The notes under the pieces were generated by a model that worked only from the letters and a program-made list of their open reading frames with translations, made no database searches and had not been told where the DNA came from. A program made the position numbers and the translations under genes. Positions 28,473 through 37,678 of a DNA stretch of 64,000 bases are shown piece by piece. This DNA comes from Desulfobulbus alkaliphilus (GTDB lineage Bacteria > Desulfobacterota > Desulfobulbia > Desulfobulbales > Desulfobulbaceae), in assembly GCF_016918545.1 (NCBI RefSeq), contig NZ_JAFFQC010000010.1, forward strand, positions 57,327-121,326. Reading direction: 5' to 3'. Each line of letters begins with the position of its first letter. Positions within the stretch are counted from its first letter, which is position 1.

Positions 28473-28548
28473 TGGAGCGGGCAACGGGGCTCGAACCCGC
28501 GACCCCAAGCTTGGGAAGCTTGTGCTCTGCCAACTGAGCTACACCCGC
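28473..28548 (-). tRNA. tRNA-Gly (anticodon CCC)
   Basis: 76 nt including an encoded CCA. Acceptor stem GCGGGTG/TGCCCGC, D-stem GCTC/GAGC, anticodon stem CAAGC/GCTTG around the loop TTCCCAA, T-stem GCGGG/CCCGT with TTCGAGC loop. The anticodon CCC reads GGG. It precedes the rimP-nusA-infB operon. Confidence 0.97.
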
Positions 28549-28700
28549 CCGAAAGATCCCTAACAAAAAAAAGAATATATTGTGCTGATAATTGATTGTC
28601 AAGCAACAACAAAACGATGCTCCGTATTTTTTGGGGGACCAGCTCAGCGTGGAGCCGTGGGAATTCTTTACAGGCGCGGTGGTTCGTGTATACTTCCGCC

Positions 28701-31376
28701 ATGGATATCATCACCACACATATCGGTGCGGATTTTGACAGCCTGGCGTCCATGGTTGCCGCCAAGCGGCTGTACCCCCAGGCCGAGCTCGTCTTTCCCG
28801 GAGCCCAGGAAAAAAGCGTCCGCGATTTCCTGAGCCAGGAGTTCCGGAACATTTATGAATTCAAAAAAATCAAACACATCGATCTCACCCGGGTTCGCCG
28901 CCTCATCGTTGTCGACACCAGGCAACCCGAACGTATTGGCAAACTGGCCGAATGCCTGAAAAATCCAGGTCTCAGCATCCATCTGTACGACCATCATCCC
29001 GACGCCGTCGGCGACCTGACCGGCGACCTGACAAGGGTTGCACCCCTGGGCTCCACCACGACATTGTTCACGCAGATTTTTCAAGAACAGGGAATCATAC
29101 CTTCCCGGGACGAAACCACCCTGATGGCACTCGGCATCTACGAGGACACCGGCAGTTTCCTGTATTCCTCCACCTGCCCCGAGGATCTGACCGCCGCCGC
29201 ATGGCTTCTGAGCCATGGCGCCAACCTCGATATTGTCACCCAGTTTGTATCCCGTGAACTCTCCGCGGAACAGATCAACTACATCGGCCAACTGCAGCAG
29301 CAGGCCCGAGCCTATGTCATCCGCGGCGTGTCCGTGGTGGTGAGCAAACTGATCCTGGCTGAATATATCGACGATTTTGCGGTCATCGTTCAGCGCCTGA
29401 TGGTGTTGGAAAACATCGACGTGCTCTTTGCTCTGATCAGTATGGGGGGACGGACCTTTCTTATTGCCCGCAGTCGTATCCCCGAAATCAATGTCGGCAT
29501 GGTGGCCAGGGAGTACGGAGGAGGAGGGCACGCCGCCGCCGCCTCGGCGACCATCCAGGGGATGACCATTGCCCAGGCCGAGGAAAAACTTGTTGGCCTG
29601 CTGCACCGCCATATCCGCCCCAAGGCCATTGCCAGCGAGATGATGAGTTCACCGGTCATCAGCGTGACCCCGGAAGTGACCATTGCCCAGGCCAACCAGC
29701 TCATGACCCGGTACAATGTCACGGTCCTGCCGGTGGTCACGGCAAACAGCGGACAGGATAAAGGCAGTCATCCCGTGGGGCTCCTGGGCATGATTTCCCG
29801 CATGGTGGCGGAAAAAGCCATCTACCATCAACTGGGCGGTCTGCCGGTTGGCGACTATATGACCACGGAGATCGCTACTCTGCCCGAAAATGCGACCCTT
29901 GCCGACATCCAGAAACTGATCATCACCCATCGGCAACGACTCATCCCGGTCGTCCAGGACGACCGTATTCTGGGGGTTATTACCCGAACGGACCTGCTCA
30001 ACCAATTGATCCATGACCCCGCAAACCTGTCCAAGGATCTGCTCCGCGAAGATGAACGGCCTTCTGTCGAGCGCACCCGCAACCTCAGCAATGTCATGAC
30101 CCAGGTTCTCTCCCGGGACACGATCGTTCTCCTGCGGGAAATAGGTGAAATAGCCGCCCGCCTGCATTGCACCGCCTTTGTGGCGGGGGGGTTTGTCCGC
30201 GACTTGCTCCTGCATGTGCAGAATACCGATATCGATATTGTCATCGAAGGCGACGGCATCCGTTTTGCCAGGGCACTTGCCGAACAGAACCGGGCTATTG
30301 TGCATCCTCACGAAAAATTCGGCACGGCCACCGTCATCTACCCGGACCAGACCAAAATTGATGTGGCCACAGCCAGACTTGAGTATTACGAGCATCCAGC
30401 GGCCATGCCCACAGTGGAACTCAGCTCGATCAAACTTGATCTCTACCGTCGAGATTTTACCATCAATGCCATGGCGATCCACCTCAATCCAAAGCGGTTC
30501 GGCACGCTGGTGGATTATTTCAACTGCCAGAACGATCTCAAGGAACGACGTATTCAGGTGCTGCACAACCTGAGTTTCGTCGAAGACCCGACCCGGATCT
30601 TCCGGGCTGTCCGTTTCGAAGGCAGACTTGATTTCACAATCACCCAGCACACGGAAAAATTGATCAAAAACGCTGTGGAGATGAATCTGTTCAATCAGTT
30701 CTCTGAACCCCGTTTTTTCGATGAACTCAAATTGATCCTTTCGGAAGGCAATCCGATCCCGGCCCTGCGGCGATTGGCCGCCTTCAAACTTTTCCCCTTT
30801 CTCTGGCCGGACCTGCGCCCCAATCTCAAATTCGACCGCCGGGCGCTGCATACCCTGAACCAGGCACAACAGGCGATATCCTGGTTCCACCTCCTCTATC
30901 TCCCGGAAAAAATTGAAACCTGGATGGTGTATCTCCTGGCCATTTTGAGTCGATCACGGGTCAAGGAATTGAGCAGCTTCTGTCATCGATTCGATATTCC
31001 GCCAAAACAAAGCAGAAAAATGATCCGGCAGAAAGTGGAGGCTGAAAAAATCGCTCAGGAAATGCAAAGGCGCCCTTTCCTCAAGCCCAGCGAGATCTAC
31101 TGGCTTCTGGCTGAAATGGACAACGAAGGCCTGCTATACCTGATAACCATTGCCCGCAAACGATACATTCAGCAGGCTGTCTCCCTGTATGTCACCACGC
31201 TGCGCAAGGTGTCTCCCCTGGTCAACGGCAATGAACTCAAAGCCATGGGCTACATCCCCGGTCCACAGTTTCGCGCCATGCTCAATCACCTGATCGAAAT
31301 GCAACTCAATGGCGAGGTGACGACCCATGCCCAGGCGCTGGCCTTTATTCGCTCAACGTATCCGCTCTCTTCCTGA
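28701..31376 (+). CDS. A-adding tRNA nucleotidyltransferase with DHH, CBS and polyA-polymerase domains
   Basis: 892 aa. Order: DHH phosphoesterase domain (HIGADFDSLASM at 7-18, LYDHHPD at about 94), DHHA1 (YGGGGHAAAASA at about 270), two CBS domains (about 315-370 and 390-440), then a class II nucleotidyltransferase with GGFVRDLLL and DIDIVIEG (about 495-520) and RRDFTINAMAI (about 588-598). In related bacteria (Aquifex, Geobacter) this architecture adds the final A to tRNA 3' ends and pairs with a CC-adding enzyme. The DHH-CBS part is shared with 49086-50384. ATG 28701 begins the conserved part; the longer frame is not conserved. Divergent from the tRNA-Gly operon. Confidence 0.93.
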   Translation: MDIITTHIGADFDSLASMVAAKRLYPQAELVFPGAQEKSVRDFLSQEFRNIYEFKKIKHIDLTRVRRLIVVDTRQPERIGKLAECLKNPGLSIHLYDHHPDAVGDLTGDLTRVAPLGSTTTLFTQIFQEQGIIPSRDETTLMALGIYEDTGSFLYSSTCPEDLTAAAWLLSHGANLDIVTQFVSRELSAEQINYIGQLQQQARAYVIRGVSVVVSKLILAEYIDDFAVIVQRLMVLENIDVLFALISMGGRTFLIARSRIPEINVGMVAREYGGGGHAAAASATIQGMTIAQAEEKLVGLLHRHIRPKAIASEMMSSPVISVTPEVTIAQANQLMTRYNVTVLPVVTANSGQDKGSHPVGLLGMISRMVAEKAIYHQLGGLPVGDYMTTEIATLPENATLADIQKLIITHRQRLIPVVQDDRILGVITRTDLLNQLIHDPANLSKDLLREDERPSVERTRNLSNVMTQVLSRDTIVLLREIGEIAARLHCTAFVAGGFVRDLLLHVQNTDIDIVIEGDGIRFARALAEQNRAIVHPHEKFGTATVIYPDQTKIDVATARLEYYEHPAAMPTVELSSIKLDLYRRDFTINAMAIHLNPKRFGTLVDYFNCQNDLKERRIQVLHNLSFVEDPTRIFRAVRFEGRLDFTITQHTEKLIKNAVEMNLFNQFSEPRFFDELKLILSEGNPIPALRRLAAFKLFPFLWPDLRPNLKFDRRALHTLNQAQQAISWFHLLYLPEKIETWMVYLLAILSRSRVKELSSFCHRFDIPPKQSRKMIRQKVEAEKIAQEMQRRPFLKPSEIYWLLAEMDNEGLLYLITIARKRYIQQAVSLYVTTLRKVSPLVNGNELKAMGYIPGPQFRAMLNHLIEMQLNGEVTTHAQALAFIRSTYPLSS

Positions 31377-31469
31377 GCCCACCGTCACCTGCCGTTTTTT
31401 TCTGGCTTTTCATCGAGAGCTTCTTATCGTTATTTCATGGCAACCTGATGTTCTCTGCAAAAATAACCC

Positions 31470-31596
31470 CCTGAATCGTAAGCGTTCCTCCCCGAAGGGC
31501 GACTGGTGCAGGGTATTATCAAGGATTCCACTGCAATTTCAATCTGAATACAGCTGGATATACCCAAAACAAGAGTCCGGCCGTCACGGATTCAGG
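31470..31596 (+). mobile_element. MITE copy 10, short form
   Basis: About 127 bp. Left end CCTGAATCGTAAGCG, hairpin CCCCGAAGGGCGA, AT-rich hairpin and right end CCGTCACGGATTCAGG, ending 11 bp before the start of the protease gene. No clear target duplication. The element end contains AGGA, which may act as the ribosome-binding site of that gene. Confidence 0.88.
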
Positions 31597-31607
31597 ATAC
31601 AAAAACC

Positions 31608-32234
31608 ATGGACTTTGATGTATATGCCCTTATCCGGCAATTGATCCTGCTGGCGCCTCCCTTCCTTTTTGCCATCACAGTACACGAACTCGCGCACGGC
31701 TACGTCGCCTACCGTCTGGGCGATCCCACTGCCAAAAACGAGGGGCGGCTGACCATGAACCCCTTGAAGCATCTGGACCCGCTGGGTGTCCTCGCCTTTA
31801 TCATCATGAAAATCGGCTGGGCCAAACCGGTTCCCGTGAACCCCGGCTATTTCAAGGATCCGCAACGCGGCATGCTGCTGGTCGCCCTTGCCGGACCAGG
31901 AGCCAATGTAGCCATTGCCATTTTCAGCGCTTTCCTTGCCCACCTGCTGATCCTGATCCCGATCCTGCCGCTCTTTTTTCTGCAGCCATTGGTGGGCATG
32001 CTGGTGGCCAGTGTCTGGATCAATATCATGCTGGCCGTTTTCAACTGCCTCCCGATACCTCCACTGGACGGTTCCAAAGTACTGATGGGCGTATTGCCGC
32101 CGGATGTGGCACACAGCTACGCCCGGCTCGAGCCCTTTGGCTTCATCCTCCTCCTGGTTCTTTTTTATACCGGTGTCATCGGCTGGTTCATCATACCGAT
32201 CATTCAATTCTCCAATCGCCTGCTCCTGGGCTGA
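31608..32234 (+). CDS. Site-2 protease family protein (peptidase M50)
   Basis: 208 aa, five or six membrane helices. The zinc site is HELAHG at about 26-31 and the third ligand is in NCLPIPPLDGS at about 147-157. It is a compact protease without PDZ domain, of the type widespread in anaerobes; it would cleave within the membrane, but no substrate is suggested here. The ATG at 31608 has only the AGGA derived from the end of MITE copy 10. Convergent with the acyl-CoA synthetase gene. Confidence 0.93.
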   Translation: MDFDVYALIRQLILLAPPFLFAITVHELAHGYVAYRLGDPTAKNEGRLTMNPLKHLDPLGVLAFIIMKIGWAKPVPVNPGYFKDPQRGMLLVALAGPGANVAIAIFSAFLAHLLILIPILPLFFLQPLVGMLVASVWINIMLAVFNCLPIPPLDGSKVLMGVLPPDVAHSYARLEPFGFILLLVLFYTGVIGWFIIPIIQFSNRLLLG

Positions 32235-32273
32235 GAGTTGCCCGTTCGCCAGGATGCACTCCATTCCACCGCG

Positions 32274-32303
32274 AACAGCCGCTTCTAGATCGCGGCTGTT
32301 TTT
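32274..32303. terminator. Bidirectional terminator between the M50 gene and the acyl-CoA synthetase gene
   Basis: AACAGCCGC (32274-32282) pairs with GCGGCTGTT (32292-32300), followed by T on the plus strand. The convergent layout makes a shared terminator likely. The partial TIR-like CGTACGGATCCAGG at 32371-32384 may be the remnant of another MITE. Confidence 0.72.
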
Positions 32304-32405
32304 ACCGGCAGCGAGGAGAGAGGCGACCGACAACAAGAACGAGCAGCAAAGCTGAAGCACAATAAAAATGCGTACGGATCCAGGGTCCTGCGGTGAGAGT
32401 GGCGC

Positions 32406-34136
32406 TTAAAGCTGCATGGTGCCGGTGGAATACAGGTATCGTTTTATCTTGTGTGTTGCGGTTTTGACAAACGGTACCCGACGCTCCACCACCCTTGCCA
32501 ACCGGGAATGGGACGGGAGCTGTTTATTCACCGCAGTCCGCATCTCTTCAAGGATGGCGGTGATGTAATGATGCCGCTGTGAGCGACTCTGCCCTTGGGT
32601 CTGGCCATCGATGAACTCGTAATCGGGATAGACCCAGACCTCCAGCGCCCCTTGGGTGTCCACCACCAATGATTCCACAACGCAGGGAAAGGCATTGACT
32701 TTATGTTCAATCGCCTCGGGGTAGACATTTTGCCCATTGGACAGCACAATCACCGATTTGGCGCGCCCCTTGATGAAGAGGTTACCAAAGGAATCAATCC
32801 ACCCCAAATCCCCGGTTCGCAGCCATCCGTCCTCGGTGAAGGTTTCCCGGGTCGCTTCACTATCGTTATAATAGCCGCGCATGATGTTTGGTCCCCGTGC
32901 CTGGATCTCACCGATGCCAGTCATGGGATCAGAATAGCCGATCCGCAACTCCACCCGGGGAACGGCTTTACCCACCGATCCCATGGCAACGGTTGCATCT
33001 CCGTGGGGTCCGCCTGAAAGCAGGGGCGATGATTCGGTCAGTCCGTACCCTACCAGAAAAGGAAAACCGGACTCACGGAGAAACAGTTCCACATCCGGGT
33101 TCAGGGCTGCACCGCCGATTCCCATCAGGACAAGGCGCTTACCGAAAAAAGCTTTCAGTTTAGCGCCGATGGTCCGATAAATCATTTTTCGACTGACGCT
33201 GAACCGGCAGAAAAACGTCAGCATCCGGCTCTGTTCCATCGCCGGAACGATCCGTTTCTTATAGATCTTCTCGATAATCAAGGGAACAGCCAGCATGACA
33301 TGCGGCTGCTCTCTTTCGCAAATTTTCTGGAGAAGAGCCGGTGTCGGTGTCTTGCCGGCATAAACAATCCGACAGCCGGTTAACAGGGGAAGAAGAAATC
33401 CGACCGTGAATTCATAGGTGTGGGAGAGGGGAAGCACGGAAAAAAATACCGACTGGGGATCGATATGCATGACAGCACTTGCCGAATAGGCATTGGCGCA
33501 GAGATTGGCGTGGGTGAGCATGACCGCCTTGGAAAAGCCCGAGGTGCCGGAGGTGTAGAGGATGCAGGCGAGTTCGTCTTTGCTCACCGGTGGAAACAGC
33601 AGCTCTTCGTTGCGGGCCGCAACACCAAACTGCTCCAGCGCCTCGGCAAGAAAATCACTGAACGTCCGCAGAGCTACCAACCCCGTCGCATCACGATAAT
33701 CGTCCAGGGTGATCACTTTCTTCAACTGCTGTTGACAGTCGTAGATTTTTTCTATCTGCCGCTGGGTGACAAAAATAACCTTACACTGCATTTCTCGCAG
33801 GATGTGGTGCACATCGGCATCGGGCAGGTCGGGAAAAATGGGAACGGCCGTTGCCCCAAGACGCATCGCCGCCAGGTACACGGTCCCCCATGTATGGGAA
33901 TTTTCACCAAGTAAAGCCACCCTGTCCCCCTGCTTGACTCCATCGGCCTGCAGGCGGGCGGCTATCGCAAGGATACGTTCATGCAACTCCTTATACGTCC
34001 AAGAATCCTCCAGAGCCATGCCAATGGCGGGCAATTGGCGGTATTTTCGACAGCTTATGTCGATAAAATCATTGAGAGTGGTCGCATTTTCCTGAATAAC
34101 CGGGAGATATTGACCGGTGTGCTCCCCACTGACCAT
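32406..34136 (-). CDS. Long-chain fatty-acid--CoA ligase (AMP-binding)
   Basis: 576 aa ATP-dependent adenylate-forming enzyme. Phosphate loop ILYTSGTSGFSKAVMLTH at about 192-209, FLVGYGLTESSP at about 357-368, WLRTGDLGWID at about 437-447 and the C-terminal lysine region (VKTATHKIKRYL, about 554-565). It activates fatty acids as acyl-CoA at the inner face of the membrane. ATG 34136 has GGAGGGA upstream; the frame extends to 34232. Alone, convergent with the M50 gene; substrate chain length cannot be read. Confidence 0.9.
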   Translation of the reverse strand: MVSGEHTGQYLPVIQENATTLNDFIDISCRKYRQLPAIGMALEDSWTYKELHERILAIAARLQADGVKQGDRVALLGENSHTWGTVYLAAMRLGATAVPIFPDLPDADVHHILREMQCKVIFVTQRQIEKIYDCQQQLKKVITLDDYRDATGLVALRTFSDFLAEALEQFGVAARNEELLFPPVSKDELACILYTSGTSGFSKAVMLTHANLCANAYSASAVMHIDPQSVFFSVLPLSHTYEFTVGFLLPLLTGCRIVYAGKTPTPALLQKICEREQPHVMLAVPLIIEKIYKKRIVPAMEQSRMLTFFCRFSVSRKMIYRTIGAKLKAFFGKRLVLMGIGGAALNPDVELFLRESGFPFLVGYGLTESSPLLSGGPHGDATVAMGSVGKAVPRVELRIGYSDPMTGIGEIQARGPNIMRGYYNDSEATRETFTEDGWLRTGDLGWIDSFGNLFIKGRAKSVIVLSNGQNVYPEAIEHKVNAFPCVVESLVVDTQGALEVWVYPDYEFIDGQTQGQSRSQRHHYITAILEEMRTAVNKQLPSHSRLARVVERRVPFVKTATHKIKRYLYSTGTMQL

Positions 34137-34279
34137 GACGTTGTCCCTCCTGCCACCGTCGATCGATGCTGGTGATGTTCCCATATTGCTCCCCAATGCC
34201 GTCATTGCGTGCATCTTCTTTGCAGGGACCACCGTTCAGCAGCGCTTCAACTCCATCCCTGTCCACCCACAAACGAAAT

Positions 34280-34438
34280 CCTGAATCCGTGACGGTTGGA
34301 TCTTTTTTGGATATATCTTGCTGAAAGCATATAGTAATTGCAGCAGAACCATTGACAATACCCTTCACCAGCCGCCCTGCGTGGCTGGGCTGATCTTCGG
34401 GGTATAGCACTCCTGAATCGCTGATCAACGGCTCCAGG
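34280..34438 (-). mobile_element. MITE copy 11, degenerate
   Basis: Left end CCTGAATCCGTGACGG, the TTTGGATATATCTTGCTG segment and AT-rich hairpin are intact. The GC hairpin is interrupted by about 18 extra bases (CGCCCT ... TTCGGGG), and the right end is ambiguous; a CTCCAGG at 34432-34438 may mark it. No duplication visible. The rest of 34137-34624 has no gene. Confidence 0.7.
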
Positions 34439-34624
34439 TCCCGCCAAAGACCCTCCTTATTTGCACCCGATACAAGGTGTACTCTCTCGTTTTACCGGAG
34501 GCCTGTTTACCACAAGAAGCGACTTCTTTCAAAGAAAACGAGGGATTCACTTGACAGTCAACGCGAAGAATTATTAAGTTCATCCAGCTAAATACCTCCT
34601 CTCAATCGACGGTCCGCACACACC

Positions 34625-35749
34625 ATGCAACAACACCACCCCCTTCTCCTGGCCTTTTTTTTCACCTTCATCTTCCTGTGTATGCCGACAATTTCCGCGG
34701 ATGCCAAAATACCGGTACTCAAGGCCACAGCTAAAAATCAGGTGACAACACCACCATCCCGACCCGTTCTGCAAAGCGAGACGGTTAAAATGGCCGCCCA
34801 GCCAACCCAGGACACATCGACCCGCACACAAGCACTGACAACAACCTCCAAATCGGCACCGCAGCGCCAGATCCCCAGCAGGGCGAGACCAGCTGAACCC
34901 ATTTCTTCGACCCCGTCGACTCCTCAATCCGAAAGGGTGACCAGTACCCCATTCGGACTTCCCGATATCTCCCGACAGATCAGCTCGCAAAGCTTCATGG
35001 TCATGGATGCGACAACCGGAGCAACTCTCTACGCCAAGGCACCGGACACCCCGCGCCAACCCGCCTCCACCATCAAAATCATCACTGGTCTGATCGCATT
35101 GAAAACCTTGCAGGGCGATGACACTGTCAGTGTCAGCCGTAATGCCGCCGCCATGCCCAGCTCAAAAATCCATCTTGACCCCCAACGCACATATCTGGCC
35201 GACGACCTGATCAACGCCGTCCTGCTTTCCTCGGCCAACGACGCCAGTGTCGCCCTGGCGGAAAAAATTTCCGGTTCCGAGGACAATTTCGCCAACCTGA
35301 TGACCCTCAGCGCCAGGATGTGGGGGGCAAGGAACACGGTCTGCCGTACAGCTTCCGGCCTGACCGCCCAAGGTCAGCAGTCGACCAGCCGGGATCTGGC
35401 CAACCTGTTTCGCTACGCGATGCAGGATGAAGAATTCGTAACCCGAATGCGGGAAAGAACGCTTGCCACCGCTTATGGCCGGTCTCTGAACAATCACAAC
35501 AGAGCCCTCTGGCGCATTGCCGGCACGGATGCCGGCAAAACCGGTTATACACGGGCTGCGCGGCAGACGTATGTCGGTCACTTCACCCGGGCGGGGCACT
35601 CGATCGTGGTGGCTATTTTAGGGAGTGAATCCATGTGGTCTGACCTGGAAAAACTGGTCGATTATGGATTCAAAGTGCAGGAACAAAGGGCAAAGGCAAC
35701 CAGTCAAGAAGAGGCATCAACCTCTTTTTCGCCCTCTCCACATCCATGA
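34625..35749 (+). CDS. D-alanyl-D-alanine carboxypeptidase (peptidase S11, PBP5-like)
   Basis: 374 aa. A signal peptide (hydrophobic 8-22) is followed by a Ser/Thr/Pro-rich linker of about 85 residues, then the penicillin-binding fold with Ser148-x-x-Lys151 (STIK), Ser203-Ala-Asn205 (SAN) and Lys305-Thr-Gly (KTG). All three active-site motifs are intact. It trims the terminal D-Ala of peptidoglycan in the periplasm. The C-terminus ends in a Ser/Pro tail and lacks an obvious amphipathic membrane anchor. A strong hairpin terminator follows at 35821. Confidence 0.93.
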   Translation: MQQHHPLLLAFFFTFIFLCMPTISADAKIPVLKATAKNQVTTPPSRPVLQSETVKMAAQPTQDTSTRTQALTTTSKSAPQRQIPSRARPAEPISSTPSTPQSERVTSTPFGLPDISRQISSQSFMVMDATTGATLYAKAPDTPRQPASTIKIITGLIALKTLQGDDTVSVSRNAAAMPSSKIHLDPQRTYLADDLINAVLLSSANDASVALAEKISGSEDNFANLMTLSARMWGARNTVCRTASGLTAQGQQSTSRDLANLFRYAMQDEEFVTRMRERTLATAYGRSLNNHNRALWRIAGTDAGKTGYTRAARQTYVGHFTRAGHSIVVAILGSESMWSDLEKLVDYGFKVQEQRAKATSQEEASTSFSPSPHP

Positions 35750-35820
35750 CGGAACTGAAACCTCGGGCTCGGCAAAGTGTTTTTTACAGACCGCCCATAC
35801 ACCTCTTGGCCTTGGTAAAA

Positions 35821-35856
35821 AAAAAGCCGGCAACGTCTTCGTTGCCGGCTTTTTTA
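35821..35856. terminator. Strong symmetric terminator
   Basis: AAAAAGCCGGCAACG and CGTTGCCGGCTTTTT form a perfect stem with a four-base loop and flanking A and T runs. It can end the carboxypeptidase transcript and, from the other side, the response regulator gene. Confidence 0.9.
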
Positions 35857-35958
35857 CAAACTCCGTAACCGTTCAGCCGGTGTAGAGAGATGACTGCAGG
35901 ACTTGGGAACCGGTTACAGAACTCTCATCGATCACAAGAGGGAATATCACCTGAAATC

Positions 35959-36330
35959 TCATTCAGGATCAAGCTGTTTTTTGACGATATCAAGCAATGC
36001 TTCACGTTTAAACGGCTTTTCCAGGGTGGCGATATCGCCCAGATAGCCAGCCATGGTCAGATAACGCTCCGCCTTGATGGCACCACCTCCTGAAATGGCC
36101 AGGATCCGCAAATCCGGGTAGTCGCGCACCAGTTCCATGATGAATTTAAGTCCGTCCTTGACCGGCATAATCATATCCGTGATCACCAGGTCAAAAGAAT
36201 GGCGGCCCACTAAAACGAACCCTTCTTCACCATTTTCAGCAGTATGCACTTCATACCCTTCCTGCTCCAGCATCTGGGTCAGCATAGTGCGTATCTGCGC
36301 TTCATCATCAACGACCAGTATCCGTTTCAA
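35959..36330 (-). CDS. Single-domain response regulator (receiver)
   Basis: 123 aa receiver domain only. Acidic pocket DDE (9-11), phospho-acceptor Asp at about 52 in LVITDMIMP, Ser/Thr switch in ISGGG and the conserved Lys in LEKPFKREAL at about 106. With no output domain it would act by protein contact, CheY- or Spo0F-like. No kinase adjacent; the orphan kinase at 14466 is a possible but unproven partner. Confidence 0.92.
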   Translation of the reverse strand: MKRILVVDDEAQIRTMLTQMLEQEGYEVHTAENGEEGFVLVGRHSFDLVITDMIMPVKDGLKFIMELVRDYPDLRILAISGGGAIKAERYLTMAGYLGDIATLEKPFKREALLDIVKKQLDPE

Positions 36331-36425
36331 GACAAGTCCACTCCCCGACCTGAAAACATATGGGTTTGAATAGCGACATCCTACAGCCTCTCCCTTGTCT
36401 AATCAACACTTTCTTGCCGGATCCC

Positions 36426-37361
36426 CTACTTTTCCCCGCGACACAAACGTCCGAAACCACCAGGAATAGTCCCGGATGACCAAAACGCTCGACCCTGTTT
36501 ATAATCAACAAACCAGTGACCGCCGGGTTTTCTGGTCGCCTCGACAAATATAAACGGCTGTTCTACGGAAAAGCAGGGGTGGATATATTGCCCTGTTTCA
36601 GTCTTTTCAGGTTCCAGCAAGGAAAGCGCCTCTGCCATGGAAGGCAGGCGCCAATCGGTATATCCGGCAAAGCCTTGCGTATTGAGCCGCTCAACCTCCC
36701 TGTGTATACCCCTGCTGCTCATAATATCAAGGCCACCCCGTTGCCACATCAGGCCTGTCACTCTGTCGGTCACAGTCAGACCATCACCGTTATCGACCAG
36801 AATGGACTTGAACCTGCCTTGAGGATTGCGTTCCTGCTCACTGAAATCATAGCGGGCAATCAAGGTATTCACATCCTCTTCATTCAATTCTTCCGGTCCG
36901 CGGGGCAGAGCCACCGTCTGGGCAACCGTGACCCCATCATGGCGGCCCGGCAACCCGGTGGCAACCAGGTCTTCATTGCTCTCAGTTTCCACGGGAAGAA
37001 TTCGCGAATCATCTTCAGTATCGATCACATTGGCAATCAACCACTCCTTCAATGCATCGTTGATGCCGTGGGTCCGTTCAAACAGGGCCACCTTGCCCTG
37101 TTCCTGCACACACTGCTGCAGCATTGTCAGGGGTGCTCGTATTTCAGCCACCACCCTGGCATGCTTGATGCCGCGCTCCATGAGAAGCAATTTTGGTTCC
37201 TCGTCCCAGGCGTCAATGAAAAAATAATATATCCGTTCATTTTTACTGCGGATCCGCTCCTTTCCTCCCCAACTCTCAAAGGTACCAAAGGTGTATTCCG
37301 GAGTCATATCCCAATCGATATTCTTTATGCCCGTGCGTGCCAACTTCCTAAACAGTCCCAT
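36426..37361 (-). CDS. DUF1566 (Lcl C-terminal) domain protein
   Basis: 311 aa. AAGGAGG stands before ATG 37361. The first 170 residues are unrecognised and acidic. The last 120 form a DUF1566 domain: DNGDGLTVTDRVTGLMWQR, GYTDWRLPSMAEALSLL and GGHWFVDYKQGRAFW, a lectin-like fold often found in secreted sensory or adhesive proteins. No signal peptide is seen, so this member is probably cytoplasmic. Function unknown. Confidence 0.82.
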   Translation of the reverse strand: MGLFRKLARTGIKNIDWDMTPEYTFGTFESWGGKERIRSKNERIYYFFIDAWDEEPKLLLMERGIKHARVVAEIRAPLTMLQQCVQEQGKVALFERTHGINDALKEWLIANVIDTEDDSRILPVETESNEDLVATGLPGRHDGVTVAQTVALPRGPEELNEEDVNTLIARYDFSEQERNPQGRFKSILVDNGDGLTVTDRVTGLMWQRGGLDIMSSRGIHREVERLNTQGFAGYTDWRLPSMAEALSLLEPEKTETGQYIHPCFSVEQPFIFVEATRKPGGHWFVDYKQGRAFWSSGTIPGGFGRLCRGEK

Positions 37362-37415
37362 ACGTACCTCCTTAATGGTTTTAAAAAAAGCACTAACCTA
37401 GTATGCTGACTTGCG

Positions 37416-37631
37416 CCTGAATCCGTGACGACCGGGCTCTAATTCTGATTTATTTTGCTGTAATCAGGATATTAGTACAATAGTGTTTTTGATTCACCCT
37501 TACCAGCCGCTCCTCGGGGCACCCGTTTGCACGCCATTTTTATTGCCCGTAATCGTCCGAAAAAATTCCACTTCAATCGAACGGTCACGAACAACAAAGC
37601 TGACGCATGATCTAACACTCACGAATCCAGG
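37416..37631 (-). mobile_element. MITE copy 12, full length, diverged
   Basis: 216 bp upstream of glgX. Both ends are present (CCTGAATCCGTGACGA and CACTCACGAATCCAGG), with the large hairpin recognisable but drifted. Flanks TTGCG and GTGCA share TGC. The remaining 47 bp before glgX are AT-rich and hold its promoter-like region. Confidence 0.85.
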
Positions 37632-37678
37632 GTGCAATGGTCACTTAAAAATATAATAATAATTATTATCAAATCAAG

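Noticed and set aside
28304..28852. A long minus-strand frame across tRNA-Gly and into the start of the A-adding gene
   Set aside because: It spans a clear tRNA gene and two other genes' ends; a shadow frame.
31584..32360. A long minus-strand frame opposite the M50 protease gene
   Set aside because: It is the antisense of a well-supported membrane protease and shows no domain of its own.
32371..32384. A CGTACGGATCCAGG resembling the MITE right end
   Set aside because: Only one end is visible and no hairpin or left end precedes it; noted as a possible remnant, not listed as a copy.
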